Shown here piece by piece: positions 46,490 through 57,350 of a DNA stretch of 64,000 bases. Position numbers and translations under genes: made by a program. Location of the stretch: assembly GCA_023101725.1 (NCBI GenBank), contig JALJCO010001098.1, positions 1,736,001-1,800,000 on the forward strand, written 5' to 3'. The DNA is from Atherinomorus stipes. Lineage: Eukaryota > Chordata > Actinopteri > Atheriniformes > Atherinidae. The stretch's first letter is position 1, and every line of letters begins with the position of its first letter. The notes below the pieces were generated by a model, which saw nothing but the letters and a program-made list of their open reading frames with translations, was not told the origin of the DNA and ran no database searches.

Positions 46490-48140
46490 TTACTGGCTTC
46501 CACCCACAGTCCAAACACATGACTGAGAAACAGCTTTGATGGACTTCCGGCCCCTCATGACTCTGAATTTGGAAAAATCTATTCTCAGATGAATATGAGA
46601 AATTATGAGAAAGAAACAAACAAACAAAAAAAAAAAACATGGAAACATGACCACTCTCTGCTTCTGTAAGTGTTTTTTTTTTTTTTTTTTAATGTCTACA
46701 CCTTCAACATGATGCAGCCCATGATTTTTTCCAAACCTTTTTATATACTGATGCTTTGGTTTTTCAACATGTTTTGGGTTAAGTTACCATGACAACACTG
46801 AAAGATGCAGTGAAAGTTTGTGCAGTATGTATGAAAGGTTAAAGGGGGTCACTGACTCCGGTCCTTGAGGGCTACTGACTTGCAGGATTGAGAGTTTTTT
46901 TTTTTTTCTGCAACGCACCTGATTCAAATGAAACAGTTCTGCAACAACTTGTCAAGCTCTGCATCAGCTGTTTGATGACCTATTCATGTAAGTCAGGGAA
47001 TCTAAAACCTGCCAGACAGTAGCCCAGAACAGGACTCCTGGTCTAAATCTTGTGCGTTTTCACTTTAAAAAGTAGAGAAAAAGTGGTTAGAAATAAAAAA
47101 TGATAGGAAAAAAAAAAGGCCTCTGGGGACAAGGAGGAGGTTAAAAGTGTAGATTTACCCTGTTTCCTGTTGAAATAACCATAACCACTCAGGCTGTATA
47201 AATTTGGTCAACAAAGGAAACCAAGAATTGTAAGATTATTGTGCAAACGTGTTACTGTGACAAAGGTAACACGTCTGGAGCATTTTATTTTCGACTGAAA
47301 GCGACCTTGATGATGGCAGCCAAATTTCATCCAGGAATGAGTAAAGTTATGCTACTGCAACATTTAGCTGAGTTTTTTTGCAGAGTTTTTGTCCTACAGT
47401 GTTGAAACAGACATTTTTGTTCATATGACACCTCGTTTATGTGGTTTGCTTGAAGTGGAAAATGAACAAAAGCTCTGAAGTAGGCAGTGCTGTTCTCATT
47501 TTAACATTCCCATATAATTGTTTGGGGTTTGAACAGTTTTATTTGGATGCTCATATGTTCAATGATCTTTCCTTTCTGCTTTATCCCGTTCTGACTTCTG
47601 TACAAGGGGTTAGCATGAAGAAGAAGAAGAAATGAGTTGCTCACTTGGGAATCGGGTGTCTGCGCGACTTCTTTCCTTGATTTGTTACATAATGGGATGC
47701 TTCGGTACTCCTATTGGCATCTTAAAGTTCACACTGGATCACTTCTAGCTGCAGGGATAGCTGCTAAATTGTCAAAATGTGATGATGAAGGAATGCGATA
47801 TGGTTTGGGTGTGTTTGTTTTTTTCCTAATCTTGAGCATGCAGGTTTCTGTGCCTGATCCTAACCAAGAGGCTTCTAAATGTGCAAAACAAAAACTGGAA
47901 GAACAATTAAATTAGAACATTCTGAGTGACTGCAAGATCCTTGCAAAATCTCTGGGATTTGTAGAATATTTTGCAGAAGAGGCTGCGGTTGATATTATTT
48001 TACCTCCTGAGTAGATTCACATCCCCTGCAATGAAAAGAGAAAATGAGCCTGTGACATTGAGCACGGCAGAATCTTCTTTATTCTACTTTTCGTCTGTTC
48101 CCTTCAGGGATTCAGGTGAATCATCTGCCTCCATGTAGCT
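46490..48140. other. Intergenic DNA with one family P repeat
   Basis: 46852-47040 is a degenerate family P copy (CGGTCCTTGAGGGCTACTGA, then CACCTGATTCAAATGAAAC). A T run lies at 46673-46690. Frames 47441-47635 and 47637-47915 (plus) have no recognised domains. Confidence 0.4.
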
Positions 48141-48400
48141 CTAACTGCATGTTCTTCTTTTAAACCAAATATCCTCGTCCTCTATCACTACATCATAGAT
48201 CCGTAGACCTGTAGGCCCCCTGCTCAGTGGCTCCAACCTTGGCATCCTTCTGAGACATTCGCTCTCTCCTCTGTTTATCATCCTGGCCTCTCCGACTTTC
48301 TCCAGAACATCTAACATGCTCATCTCTCTGATGTACTCATGCCGGATCCTGATCACTTCCACAGAGAACTTTACCACACCTCCTGTGTCTTCCTTGGGGC
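48141..48400 (-). other. Open minus-strand stretch, possibly retroelement-derived
   Basis: A 78-codon frame reads VIRIRHEYIREMSMLDVLEK and further on RMPRLEPLSRGPTGLRIYD. The charged composition looks protein-like and I associate similar text with dispersed fish retroelements, but I cannot name a family. Confidence 0.3.
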
Positions 48401-48664
48401 GACTGTCTCCACACGATCACTGGTGAAGAACCAGTGATGGTTTGGAGACCAGTGTCTCCATGGTGTCTTTGCCTTTCCTTTTTTTAAAAAAAAAAATGTT
48501 TTCACTGATTATCTCATCACACAGTACCTGACATTTTTCTCCATCCATTCCTACCTGTCTGTACACTTTAACCCCCCCCCAGACTCTTCATTACTGACAT
48601 GTATTTAGCTTACATATGCCAGTAGTTGGCTTTTGGAACGTTTGAAAAGCATGATACAACTCCT

Positions 48665-48895
48665 TTTTAAGGCAATGATCATCAACTCCAGACTTCGGTC
48701 CCCTGCAGGTTTTGGATGTTTTCCTGTTGCAACACACTTGACTCAAGTTGATTAGTCATTAAGAAGCTTGTGCAGAACTTGACAAGCTTTTCAAGAACCA
48801 TTTAATTTGAATCAGGTGTGTTGCAGCAGGGAAACATCTAAAACCTGCAGGACTCTGACCTAAGGGGTCCACAGTTGGTAATCCCTGCTTTAAGG
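48665..48895. repeat. Palindromic repeat (family P), near full length
   Basis: CCCCTGCAGGTTTTGGATG and TGCAACACACTTGACTCAAG on the left match, inverted, AATCAGGTGTGTTGCAGCAG and CATCTAAAACCTGCAGGACT on the right. Confidence 0.85.
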
Positions 48896-49221
48896 TATGA
48901 AACACAAATTTTCAGTCTTACCTTATCCATCATTTTTTTAAAAGTGAGACTCAGTTTTCACCATTTCGTCTCCTGCTACCTTGCATTTACAAAACCTGGC
49001 CTTTGAACTCTCTGATCAGTCCTGCAAATATGTAGTCCTGTTAACATCAAGATCAAGTTTAACATATTACGATCATTCATCAATTCATAATCAACCTGTG
49101 GATGTGGAAGAAATATGCATATTGTTGCATGAAATTTGTGTAAGATAATTGTGTGTATTGTCCTTCAGGAAATTATGTCCAATTTTCACACTTACACCTG
49201 AAGTATACATATATTTGCACT

Positions 49222-49445
49222 AAGGCAGGGATGGCCAGTGTTGGTTGATGAAACCTCAAAATCCTAAAAGTTTTGCTCCAACACATGTGAATCAAATAAA
49301 ATGGATCTTTTTTTTTAATAACTTGTTGTCAAGTTTCTCCCCAAGCCTCTTAATGACCCACTGATCTGAGGCAAGTGTACTGAAGCAAGAAAAAACATCT
49401 GAAACCTGCAGGACAGCAGCCCTCAAGGATCACAACTAGACATCC
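49222..49445. repeat. Palindromic repeat (family P)
   Basis: GGCAGGGATGGCCAGTGTTG at the left end and CTGAAACCTGCAGGACAGC with CCTCAAGGATCACA at the right end. Confidence 0.75.
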
Positions 49446-49649
49446 TTTCACCAAGATAACTATTTGCATGCAAAATGTTAATTATTCAACATTTGATCAA
49501 TTTTCATGGGGTTCTGTTTTCCAGACGCCCAACAGCTGCTCTAAGTTTGGATGGGTAGCTGCCTGTGAAAGAGATGGAAGTAGAATGAAGTAAACTAACT
49601 GTCTGTGGTTGCAGGGGGAGCAAAATGTAAAGCAGGTAAATGGACTATT

Positions 49650-49745
49650 TCAGGGGTGTCCAAAGTCGGGCCTTAAGGGCCACAGTCCTGCAGGTTTTAA
49701 TGTTTCCCTGCTTCAACACACCTGACTGAAACTAAATAAATCCAG
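49650..49745. repeat. Truncated palindromic repeat (family P)
   Basis: Left half only: CAGGGGTGTCCAAAGTCGGG, CCACAGTCCTGCAGGTTTTA, AACACACCTGACTGAAAC. The start is the best-preserved terminus of the family in the window and resembles a hAT-type terminus. Confidence 0.75.
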
Positions 49746-49875
49746 CAGCATAACCCCGGCTTTACACCTGCTCCGTGATGTCAGCGCAGCGGTGCACCTT
49801 GCGCACCAGATCGCGCCCATGTAATCAATGGTTTGAAACATACTGATCACGCGTGAGCAGTCCGTCACCACCAAA
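49746..49875. other. GC-richer spacer
   Basis: CACCTGCTCCGTGATGTCAG-type sequence; nothing recognised. Confidence 0.25.
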
Positions 49876-50119
49876 GGGTGGCTGTAGCTCAGGTGGAAGA
49901 GCAGTCGTGTTTCAACCGGAGGGTTGTGGGATCGATTTCAGGCTTCCCCAGACTACATGCTGAAGTGTCCTTGGGCCCCAAGTTGCCTCCCGATGTGCCC
50001 ATTGGGGTATGAATGTGTGTGTGATTGTGTGCGACTGAGTGTATGTGATATGTAGCGTAAAGTGCTTTGAGCTGTTGGTATGACTGGAAAAGCGCTATAT
50101 AAGTACAGTCCATTTACCA
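49876..50119 (+). mobile_element. tRNA-derived SINE
   Basis: Starts GGTGGCTGTAGCTCAGGTGG, containing an A-box-like TAGCTCAGGTGG, with a B-box-like GGGATCGATTTC about 40 bases later: the split pol III promoter inherited from a tRNA. The body ends AAGCGCTATATAAGTACAGT, a tail shared by many fish SINE copies. The tRNA head does not fold as a functional tRNA. Confidence 0.85.
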
Positions 50120-50137
50120 TTCCCCTTGACTGTGTCA

Positions 50138-50411
50138 GGGGTGCCACCAAAAATTTACGTATTCTGGCATTTAATTGAAAAAAAAAATCTGACATTTCAT
50201 AAATACATTTGAATATACAGTGTGTGTGTGGGTGTGCGTGTGTGTGTGTGTGCATGCGTATGTATGTATGTCATTGTAAATTCCTTTTTGATAAATAAAT
50301 ATAGGCTATGAAATTAATAAAAAATCCGTTTCATGTAGACCTATTGTCAGTGTCATGACGTCAGCCTGACACATTGTTTTATAGCCTAGAATTTTAACCG
50401 CGAAAATACAT
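50138..50411. other. Possible left end of a hAT element
   Basis: CAGGGGTGCCACCAAAAATT at 50138 resembles a hAT terminus and lies about 270 bases before a hAT-derived reading frame. (TG)n/(TATG)n repeats occupy 50219-50272. The matching right terminus was not found. Confidence 0.4.
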
Positions 50412-50830
50412 TTGATTTCACAAGGAGCAAGCAACAGCATTCTGGATTGTTTTTTAAAAAGAAAAGCCCCACAAGAACCGGACATGACTGACTGTGAAAT
50501 GGAGCCTCAGCAGCCTACTACTTCATACGAGCCTTCGTCCACCAGCTCTAAGTCTGCACGAAAGGTTTCAAAGGTAGATGAAGCTAAAAAGAGAACGTAC
50601 AATGACATTTACCTATAATTTGATGGGCTGTGCCAAAGGTTTCATTAGCAGGGCCAAACAGCAAAACCCTGACATCAGAACAACCCACTGCTTCCTGCAC
50701 AGAGACACTTGCTGCAAAGACGCTCCCAAAAGAACTTTCGGATGTACTTGACAGAGCAGTGGACATTGTCAATTTCATAAAGACGTGGCCAACAGACCCA
50801 GAATCTAGTCGCCTGAGCTGCCACGACTTC
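50412..50830 (+). pseudogene. hAT/ZBED5-like transposase relic with internal deletion
   Basis: The first part (about 50412-50620) reads ILDCFLKRKAPQEPD ... KVDEAKKRTYNDIYL, resembling the start of ZBED5/FAM200-type proteins, which derive from hAT transposases and continue into a BED finger. The BED finger is absent. After it, in shifting frames, GFISRAKQQNPDIRTTHCFL and TLPKELSDVLDRAVDIVNFI match the middle of the same proteins (the H-C-x-x-HR block and the V-x-x-VNFIK block). The N-terminal and central parts are therefore brought together by a deletion, with at least two frame changes. No live gene. Family assignment is from motif memory. Confidence 0.6.
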
Positions 50831-53800
50831 CAAGCATGTTGTTTATTTTCATATAACGGTTGACAGGTTGTTTTTTTTTATTTATTGTAGTACTGGTGCA
50901 GGCGTTTCCCAGAGCCTCCATTTCACAGTTGATTACGTTAAAAACTGCAGTATTTCTGCAGATACTTACTAGGAACTGGACTGTTTTCTTCTGACTATAT
51001 ATCAGTTAAAACTTTCATGTCGTTGTTGCTCCACGTTTTGACCTCGAGCCATTTCTAAAGAAGTCCTGCAAACTTGTTTGTTTTGCTAGTGTTTACCAAC
51101 GATTCCCCGTGAAACCAAAACATCAACCCACAATGCCATGCAGGCAGCAGCAGTTGTAGTCAGCTTCCTGCATTTGGCTCGCTGAAGCGGAGTTTATAGG
51201 TGGATCGAGTCCGCTTGTTTGGTCCGAACATTCCGAACCGAGCATTCACGAAGCGGACTTTCCAAGCAAATGGAACTTGAATCAAAAAGGCTGGTATGAA
51301 TGTGCCCTTATACTTTCTGGGAGAAGCCATGGGGGTGGGTATACGGTGGGGGGGGGGGGTTAGTTCTGGGCTTTAGGTGTTTGGAAATGTGCCATAAGTT
51401 CATTTATGAACTATTTTTTTTTAATGATCATGTTTAATAAGATTTTCAAATGTAATGCTTTTGTAGGAGAAAGTGTTGGGAGGCAATGCCAATGCAGCCT
51501 TTATGTTAATTTACTCCAGCTGGTGAAGGCTGAGCATGCCCCGCAACATCTCTGTGCAAGTGTGTGTTGTGCATATTTTACAGTAGATAAATAGAATCAG
51601 AGTGTTTTGGACTGAATCCATTCTGGTGGTGGTTGTTGTTCAGTTCTCACAAAGGCTGCACTGTCACAAAATACAAAACCTGAATCAGGACCATATATTA
51701 CAATAACTTACAGCAACTTACTGTAAACTTAAAGTTCAAATATTTGTCATTTCAGGTGTGTGTGTGTGTGTGTGTGTGTTGGGAAAAATGAACAAAAAGA
51801 AAAGGGAATGCACAACTGTGTGAACTGTATTGTAGCTTAAACGCTGCTTTAAAAAAGCATTCCTCACATCTTTCTGTCGATAAATGCTCGTGTCAGGATC
51901 TTGAACCATTAAGCTCTAGCTGCAGCAGTAATAACTGGAGAAAGCTGCAGTTTGTGCACACTAATTGCTATTTTGCTTAATGAATTGGCAATTTGTAGCT
52001 TCAAATTAAAAAGCCTTTTCTGGAAATTTTTTTGCCAAGTGTTGCATGTGTATGTTTATGAGGCGGATGTGGGCGATGAAATGGGGTGTAGGTTATTACG
52101 GTGATGGCATCAAAGCTGCCATCCTGTATGAAAGAGAAGAGATTACCTGGACCTGAACTAGCTTTCTGATCTTGCTTTTTGAAAGGCTACAGAAAGCCTC
52201 GGGTATCGATGAAACCCTCAGGAGAAAATCAGGAAGCGGTGACTATTTCCATGCTCATTAGGTCTGCAGCAGGGCTGAACACATGCATAACAAAGTCCCG
52301 TGCACCCTACCATCATTCGTCTGAGCATAGTTGAATCAAATGTCCCCCGCTCTCCTTTGCAACATTTTGCCCCTGAGCTTCATAACAATGTTGACTTGGC
52401 AGCTGCTAACAATGTGATGGAGCTCTCTCTTGTGTTTCTGCTGCATTCTGCCTGATTTATCCTCATTAAGTGCACTGCTGAAATGCATCAGCTGAAAACG
52501 TTCCAAATACACATTGAACAGCGCAAATATTGGCTGTCAACAAGAATTATTTTACACAGAAAGATGGGCGACCCAAGCACAGAAAAGTGCATGGATTTAA
52601 ATAAGCAAGTGTTTTAATTTGTGAAGTGCCTTATGGATTCAAGCTATATATAGTGCATTTAATTTCTCTAATATGCAAGAAGAAGGCTTTTCTCTAATAT
52701 GCAAGACTGAACAGTTTTAAAAAGTTCAAAGTACTGAAGTACTCAGAGGCAGCAAAGTTTAGGTTTATAAATGTTGAGCACAAAATCAAAGGTGAGGATT
52801 TTGAGGGCAAATTGATTCATTTTAAATTTGCATGACTTTCCAAAGAAATGCATGGTGGGGAGAAGAGAAGCGTAATCAAAGCCAAAAGAGGTGCAAAAGC
52901 AGTAACTTCCAATGTCATACTAAACTTAAATAACACATATTTCTCCTGCCTTGTAATGGCTGAGTGAAGGGCTGCTGCCTCTATAGTGTCCAACTGTCAC
53001 TGAAGCTGTGAAGAGTTTTACCGCACTTACGCTTTCACACAACCAGGTGTTGCTTCATAACGACTAAAAGGTCACATTGTGCGACCTGCTGGGTCTTGGC
53101 TTTCTTTTGAGACCAAGATTATACATAAAGCCCTTGTTTTTTTGCAGATATACTTAATTTATTTTGAGTATTTTGGACAAGAGGCAGAAAAAAATGGGCC
53201 TTGCCAAGAAGAGGTTAAAGTGGGAATGATGAGCTTCATACCTCACCTGATTTATTGAAATTTTAAAACTCCCTTCAGTAGATAGATGAACACTTTCTGT
53301 TGTGCATAAGGATTTAAATTTCACCACTGCTGTGCTGTTTATCACATCTGCATTTCCCTGGGAAACGAGTCAACATGCACGTTCTGCAGACTAGAAAAAT
53401 GGAGGTAAATGGGACCTGTGGGATTTTAGTGAACAAAGAATAGGGACATTTCCCAAATTGGTCTAATTAGTCTGCAGGGAGTAGCAAAGGCCACTTCAAA
53501 TACAAAAGAGACCTTTTGGATAAAGGGGAGGGGGAAGCGTGTCTAATAGCATTTGGAAGTCCTGCATTAATAACAATAAGGGGCTTTTAATTTTGTTTGC
53601 TGAGCTTGAACACAGGTAGGAAGCTGGTTTCAGTCTGAAAACTCTGCATGTTCAGTGCCAGTTCATCAGACTGACAAACTGAAGCTGTGGGAGTCATTTA
53701 GTCAAGTGAAATAATTAGTATGCTCAAACTTGGACGTTTATTGTGAGCTGGATTTGAAAAAAAAAACAGGTGTTTGAGCAACTGGGATAACCAGTAATAA

Positions 53801-53935
53801 ACAACAACTAAAATTCCTCCCATCAGTCCAAACGGGTGGGCTTTAGTCATGGGGAGTTCAATTGAAATGTCTAGAATGAATTCTGCAATAGGTAAAACTC
53901 ATTTTTGAATTTTAATCGTGTGTTTTGACTTCAGA
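50831..53935. other. Intergenic DNA, largely non-repetitive
   Basis: No gene recognised. 51180-51310 looks like dispersed-repeat debris (TAGGTGGATCGAGTCCGC). A G run lies at 51348-51360 and a (TG)n tract at 51756-51780. From about 51830 to 53760 no repeats are obvious and the base composition is even, so conserved noncoding elements are possible. Confidence 0.35.
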
Positions 53936-53939
53936 TTAA

Positions 53940-55262
53940 CCCTTGTGCCTTCTTAAAATTTTGTGAGGCTGGTGATCCTGCACAAAAACAGTTTTAAAAT
54001 CATCATACATTTATATTTTTTTCTGCTTTTTTTCCTCATAAATGATTTAAACAACTTCTGTACTCAAAACTATCAAACACTCATCATCAGTACCGCTTAT
54101 CCGGTTCAGGGTCGCGGGAGTTGCTGGAGTCTATCCCAGCTATTATCAGGTGAGAGGCGGGGTACACCCTGGACAGGTCGCCAGTCTGTTGCAGGGACAA
54201 CACAGAGAGACAGACAACCATTCACACTCACATTCACTCCTAAGGACAATTTAAGTAACCAATTAACCTACATGCATGTCTTTGGATGGTGGTAGGAAGG
54301 CGGAGAACCCAGAGAGAACCCACACATACACGGGGGGAGAACATGCAAACTCCACACAGGAAGGCCGCAGTTGGAATTGTTCAAAGTGGTGCTAAACGCC
54401 ACGCCACCGTGCAGCCCAACTATCAAACATTCAGTTTTTAGGATTTAAAGTCTTTAAATGCCAGTTAGGATGTTTGAATTGCTGACTCATTTATTACAAA
54501 AACACCCCTCACAAAACTGAAATATGTTCCATATAATAAACATTACCGGGTCTTTGGTGGTGATTAGAGACTTGCATATGTCAAAGATTAGCAACAGAGT
54601 TGATTCCATTTGTATTTTTTTTTATGTGATGTCAGAAACTCCCTCTGGTGACACACAACTGCTGCAAAATTATCATACATCAGTATTTTTTCTACTTTTC
54701 ATAAATCACTTGAAGACCTTTAGATCTTCAATCATTTTAAGACGCTGCTACTTTTTAAGATGCTACACAAAAAGTACTAATGAAATCAAGTCAGTTTTGT
54801 TATTGACATGGACAAGGCTGTTATCACCACCAAAGCCACATTCCTGTGATATTTGTTTTATAGAAAACATTCAGCTTTTTGTATGTTATTTAGATAAATT
54901 AATAACAAAATATAGTTGAACTGGTATTTAAAGGGTTAAAGTCTTAAAATGATTAAATGTTTGATAGTTTTAAGCGGGTCTGAAGGTGTTCGAGTGATTT
55001 ATAAAAGAAAAAAGTAGAAAAGAATAGTGATGTGTGATGATTTTAAAGCAGATTTTGTGGACACTTTCGGCCATGAAGGTCAGTTACTGACATTAAATAG
55101 AAAATACAGAGGAATCAAATCAACATTGTTGCCTATCTTTGACATATGCAAGTGTCTAATCTCCACCAAGGACCTGTCCCTGTAATATTTATGATGTGAT
55201 CACCAGTAGTAATGAAAAATATGAACAAAATGGACAAACGTGTCCCGAGAAAGGCAAAAGGG
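53940..55262. mobile_element. piggyBac-like TTAA element, non-autonomous
   Basis: Left end CCCTTGTGCCTT after TTAA (53936-53939); right end AAGGCAAAAGGG before TTAA (55263-55266). TTAA plus CCCTT-type termini fit piggyBac. Inner sequences repeat within the left side (ATCATACAT...TTTTTTCT at 54001 and 54668) and again inverted on the right (about 54985-55050), as does TGACATATGCAAGTGTCTAA at 55139 against TAGAGACTTGCATATGTCAA at 54565. No transposase was found. A retroposon is inserted in the left half. Confidence 0.8.
54083..54417. mobile_element. Retroposon-like insertion with 15-bp target duplication
   Basis: Contains GGTACACCCTGGACAGGTCG, TCTTTGGATGGTGGTAGGAA and GAGAACATGCAAACTCCACA, blocks of a very common fish interspersed repeat. 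It is flanked by AACTATCAAACACTC (54068-54082) and AACTATCAAACATTC (54418-54432), one mismatch, which looks like a target-site duplication. The family name is not assigned. Confidence 0.8.
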
Positions 55263-55266
55263 TTAA

Positions 55267-56570
55267 AATGAAATTTTGGATGTTTAGTTAGCAGACTTGC
55301 TAATGGCTAATTCAGCGTCTGTCTTGCATCCTGTCTCTTCTCTGACCTCTCATAGTGAGTAAAAGTAAATCTGGTATTAACACTTATCGTATCTCCTGTT
55401 CTGTCACTTTCTCTTTGCATCCCTTCCTCCAATGAAGTCCTCTTGTGTTTCTATGCAGAATTAATACTCATTCCAAGTAAAGAGTATTGCATTTCTTGTT
55501 CTGTCTGTGACCCTCAAGCCAAAACTGCCTGACTCATGAGTATAGTGTCCACTTTTAAGAATTTATTTATAAGGGAATGAAGGATTTGCTGAAGTATTTT
55601 CACGAGTGAATTGGGCCATTTATCTCTTCGATTTCCATCTGTTGGATGGTAAGTTTCGATCAAATGTAACAGATTGCACAACTCTCTTTACAAGCTCCCT
55701 TTCAATTAGACACCAATGAGGCAAACACAAGCACTGCACCAAAGTAAATGTTTCTTGTCAGTAAAAGTTTGCAAACTGAGGCTCTACCACAGACTGGAAG
55801 TATTTATTTACCACTTAAACTGACTGAATGAGATGGTGTGAAGAAGCTCATTGATCCAGCATTACAGTAAGTGTTCCTCCCTTTTAATGATTGTTTACAG
55901 AAGGCTGACTGTGTGAATAGATGCTAATGACTTTTTTGAGAAAGCGTTTTAAAGTAGCTGTCACCTCCTTGAAATACAGGGCATGCTCTGCTGGCTTCAG
56001 CCTCTCCATCGACTGAGATGGGTAAATATGAGTAAGTTCATTTTCACTGAAAGGAAAACATGACACAGACATCATGCATGTAAATGTGCACACATACAGG
56101 AACCCAACTCCAGCATAAACACACATGGGTGCCCAGTGCTCTTCATGCTCATCAGTGTGCTCCATTTGCCAACTGAACCATATCTGTGTATTGTTCAGCT
56201 TTTTTTCCTCTCACACAGACTGTAATTAACATTGGTGCCCCCTCGAGTTGTTTGCCTCTCCATCACCACTGCATGCTCCTTGGCTAATTACAGCTCTGTC
56301 ATGGCACAGCAACATGTGAGCAGTGATGTAGGGCAACACTTTGTTGTTGGGAAAAGACCTTAATCTAATGTGCGTATCACTGCTGTTGCTGGGTGGAAAC
56401 GTTTGATTGCCAAAAATGATACATTATCGGAGAGCACAAAGGCAAAGACTTTCCCTTCGAGGATGTCCTTTTTCAGAAGGAATTGATGTGAATCACCACA
56501 GTTACAAGGGGGAGAGAGTGCAAAGTCAGCTGTATTCTGTAAACGTGGTTGAATGTTTTAGTTTTAAAGA
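55267..56570. other. Intergenic DNA, nothing recognised
   Basis: Frame 55884-56165 (minus) has no known domain. Composition is even and no repeats are obvious. Confidence 0.35.
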
Positions 56571-56835
56571 GCTGATGGGGCAGGTAGGCCAATGATCGAA
56601 GGATCGGAGGTTCGAATCCCCATCCCCCAGCCATGTGTCGTTGTGTCCTTGGGCAAGACACTTAACCCTCCTTGCCTCCAGTGGTGGTCAGAGGGGCCGT
56701 AGGTGTGGGCAGGGCAGCTGTGGCTACATATGTAGCTTACCATCATCACGTATGAATGAGGAGTGAAAGAATAACAGATCTACTGTAAGCACTTTGAGGG
56801 CCTTGAAAAGCGCGATATAAATCTAATCCATTATT
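56571..56835 (+). mobile_element. tRNA-derived SINE
   Basis: B box GGTTCGAATCC at 56610-56620 with a degenerate tRNA-like upstream part, then TTGTGTCCTTGGGCAAGACA and a tail GAAAAGCGCGATATAAATCT. The architecture parallels the SINE at 49876 with a different head and tail, so it is a distinct subfamily. Confidence 0.8.
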
Positions 56836-57173
56836 AATTTCAAGTAATTTTGCACTACAACAATACAAAACAAAATAAGTAGTTCTGTGCAGTTAGAAAC
56901 CAGACTTACATTCATGTAAATATTCGATATTAAAAAGATGCAGCTTGCTAGCTGTTAGCAATTAGCCTCTCCATGACACGCTCACAGGTAGAAGCAGTTG
57001 CGGTTGACTCATTGATTTACATGTATAATCAAAAGCGGTGGAAAACATGAAAGATTCTCCACAACAGCTAGATTGGAACTGGTTGTGTGGTGGGATGATC
57101 AGCCAGTTCAGAAGAGTGTGATAATGCTGAGGAATATGCGGACAACAGACCTTACAGGTTAGAACCAGACTTA

Positions 57174-57350
57174 AGGCAAGGCAAGTATATTTGTATAGCA
57201 CATTTTATGTACAGAACAATTCAAAGTGCTTTACATAAAACATTATAAGCATTACAGCAGAGTGCAAAGGGTGAAAAAAAAAAAGAACAAAGGTAGAAGC
57301 ATGATTTAAAATTAAAAACATTAAAAACATTTAAGATTAAAAAGAGAGAG
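57174..57350 (-). mobile_element. LINE 3' tail fragment, minus strand
   Basis: AAGGCAAGGCAAGTATATTT followed by AATTCAAAGTGCTTTACATA. Reverse-complemented, this is the tail seen at 6219, ending in TTGCC repeats as L2-like LINEs do. It includes TTACATAA, a D-box core that would be carried by every intact copy of this tail. Confidence 0.7.

Noticed and set aside
49876..49950. Possible tRNA gene
   Set aside because: A- and B-box-like motifs are present but the head does not form a cloverleaf and is joined to a SINE body and tail.
56571..56650. Possible tRNA gene
   Set aside because: Only the B box is well kept; it is the degenerate head of a SINE.
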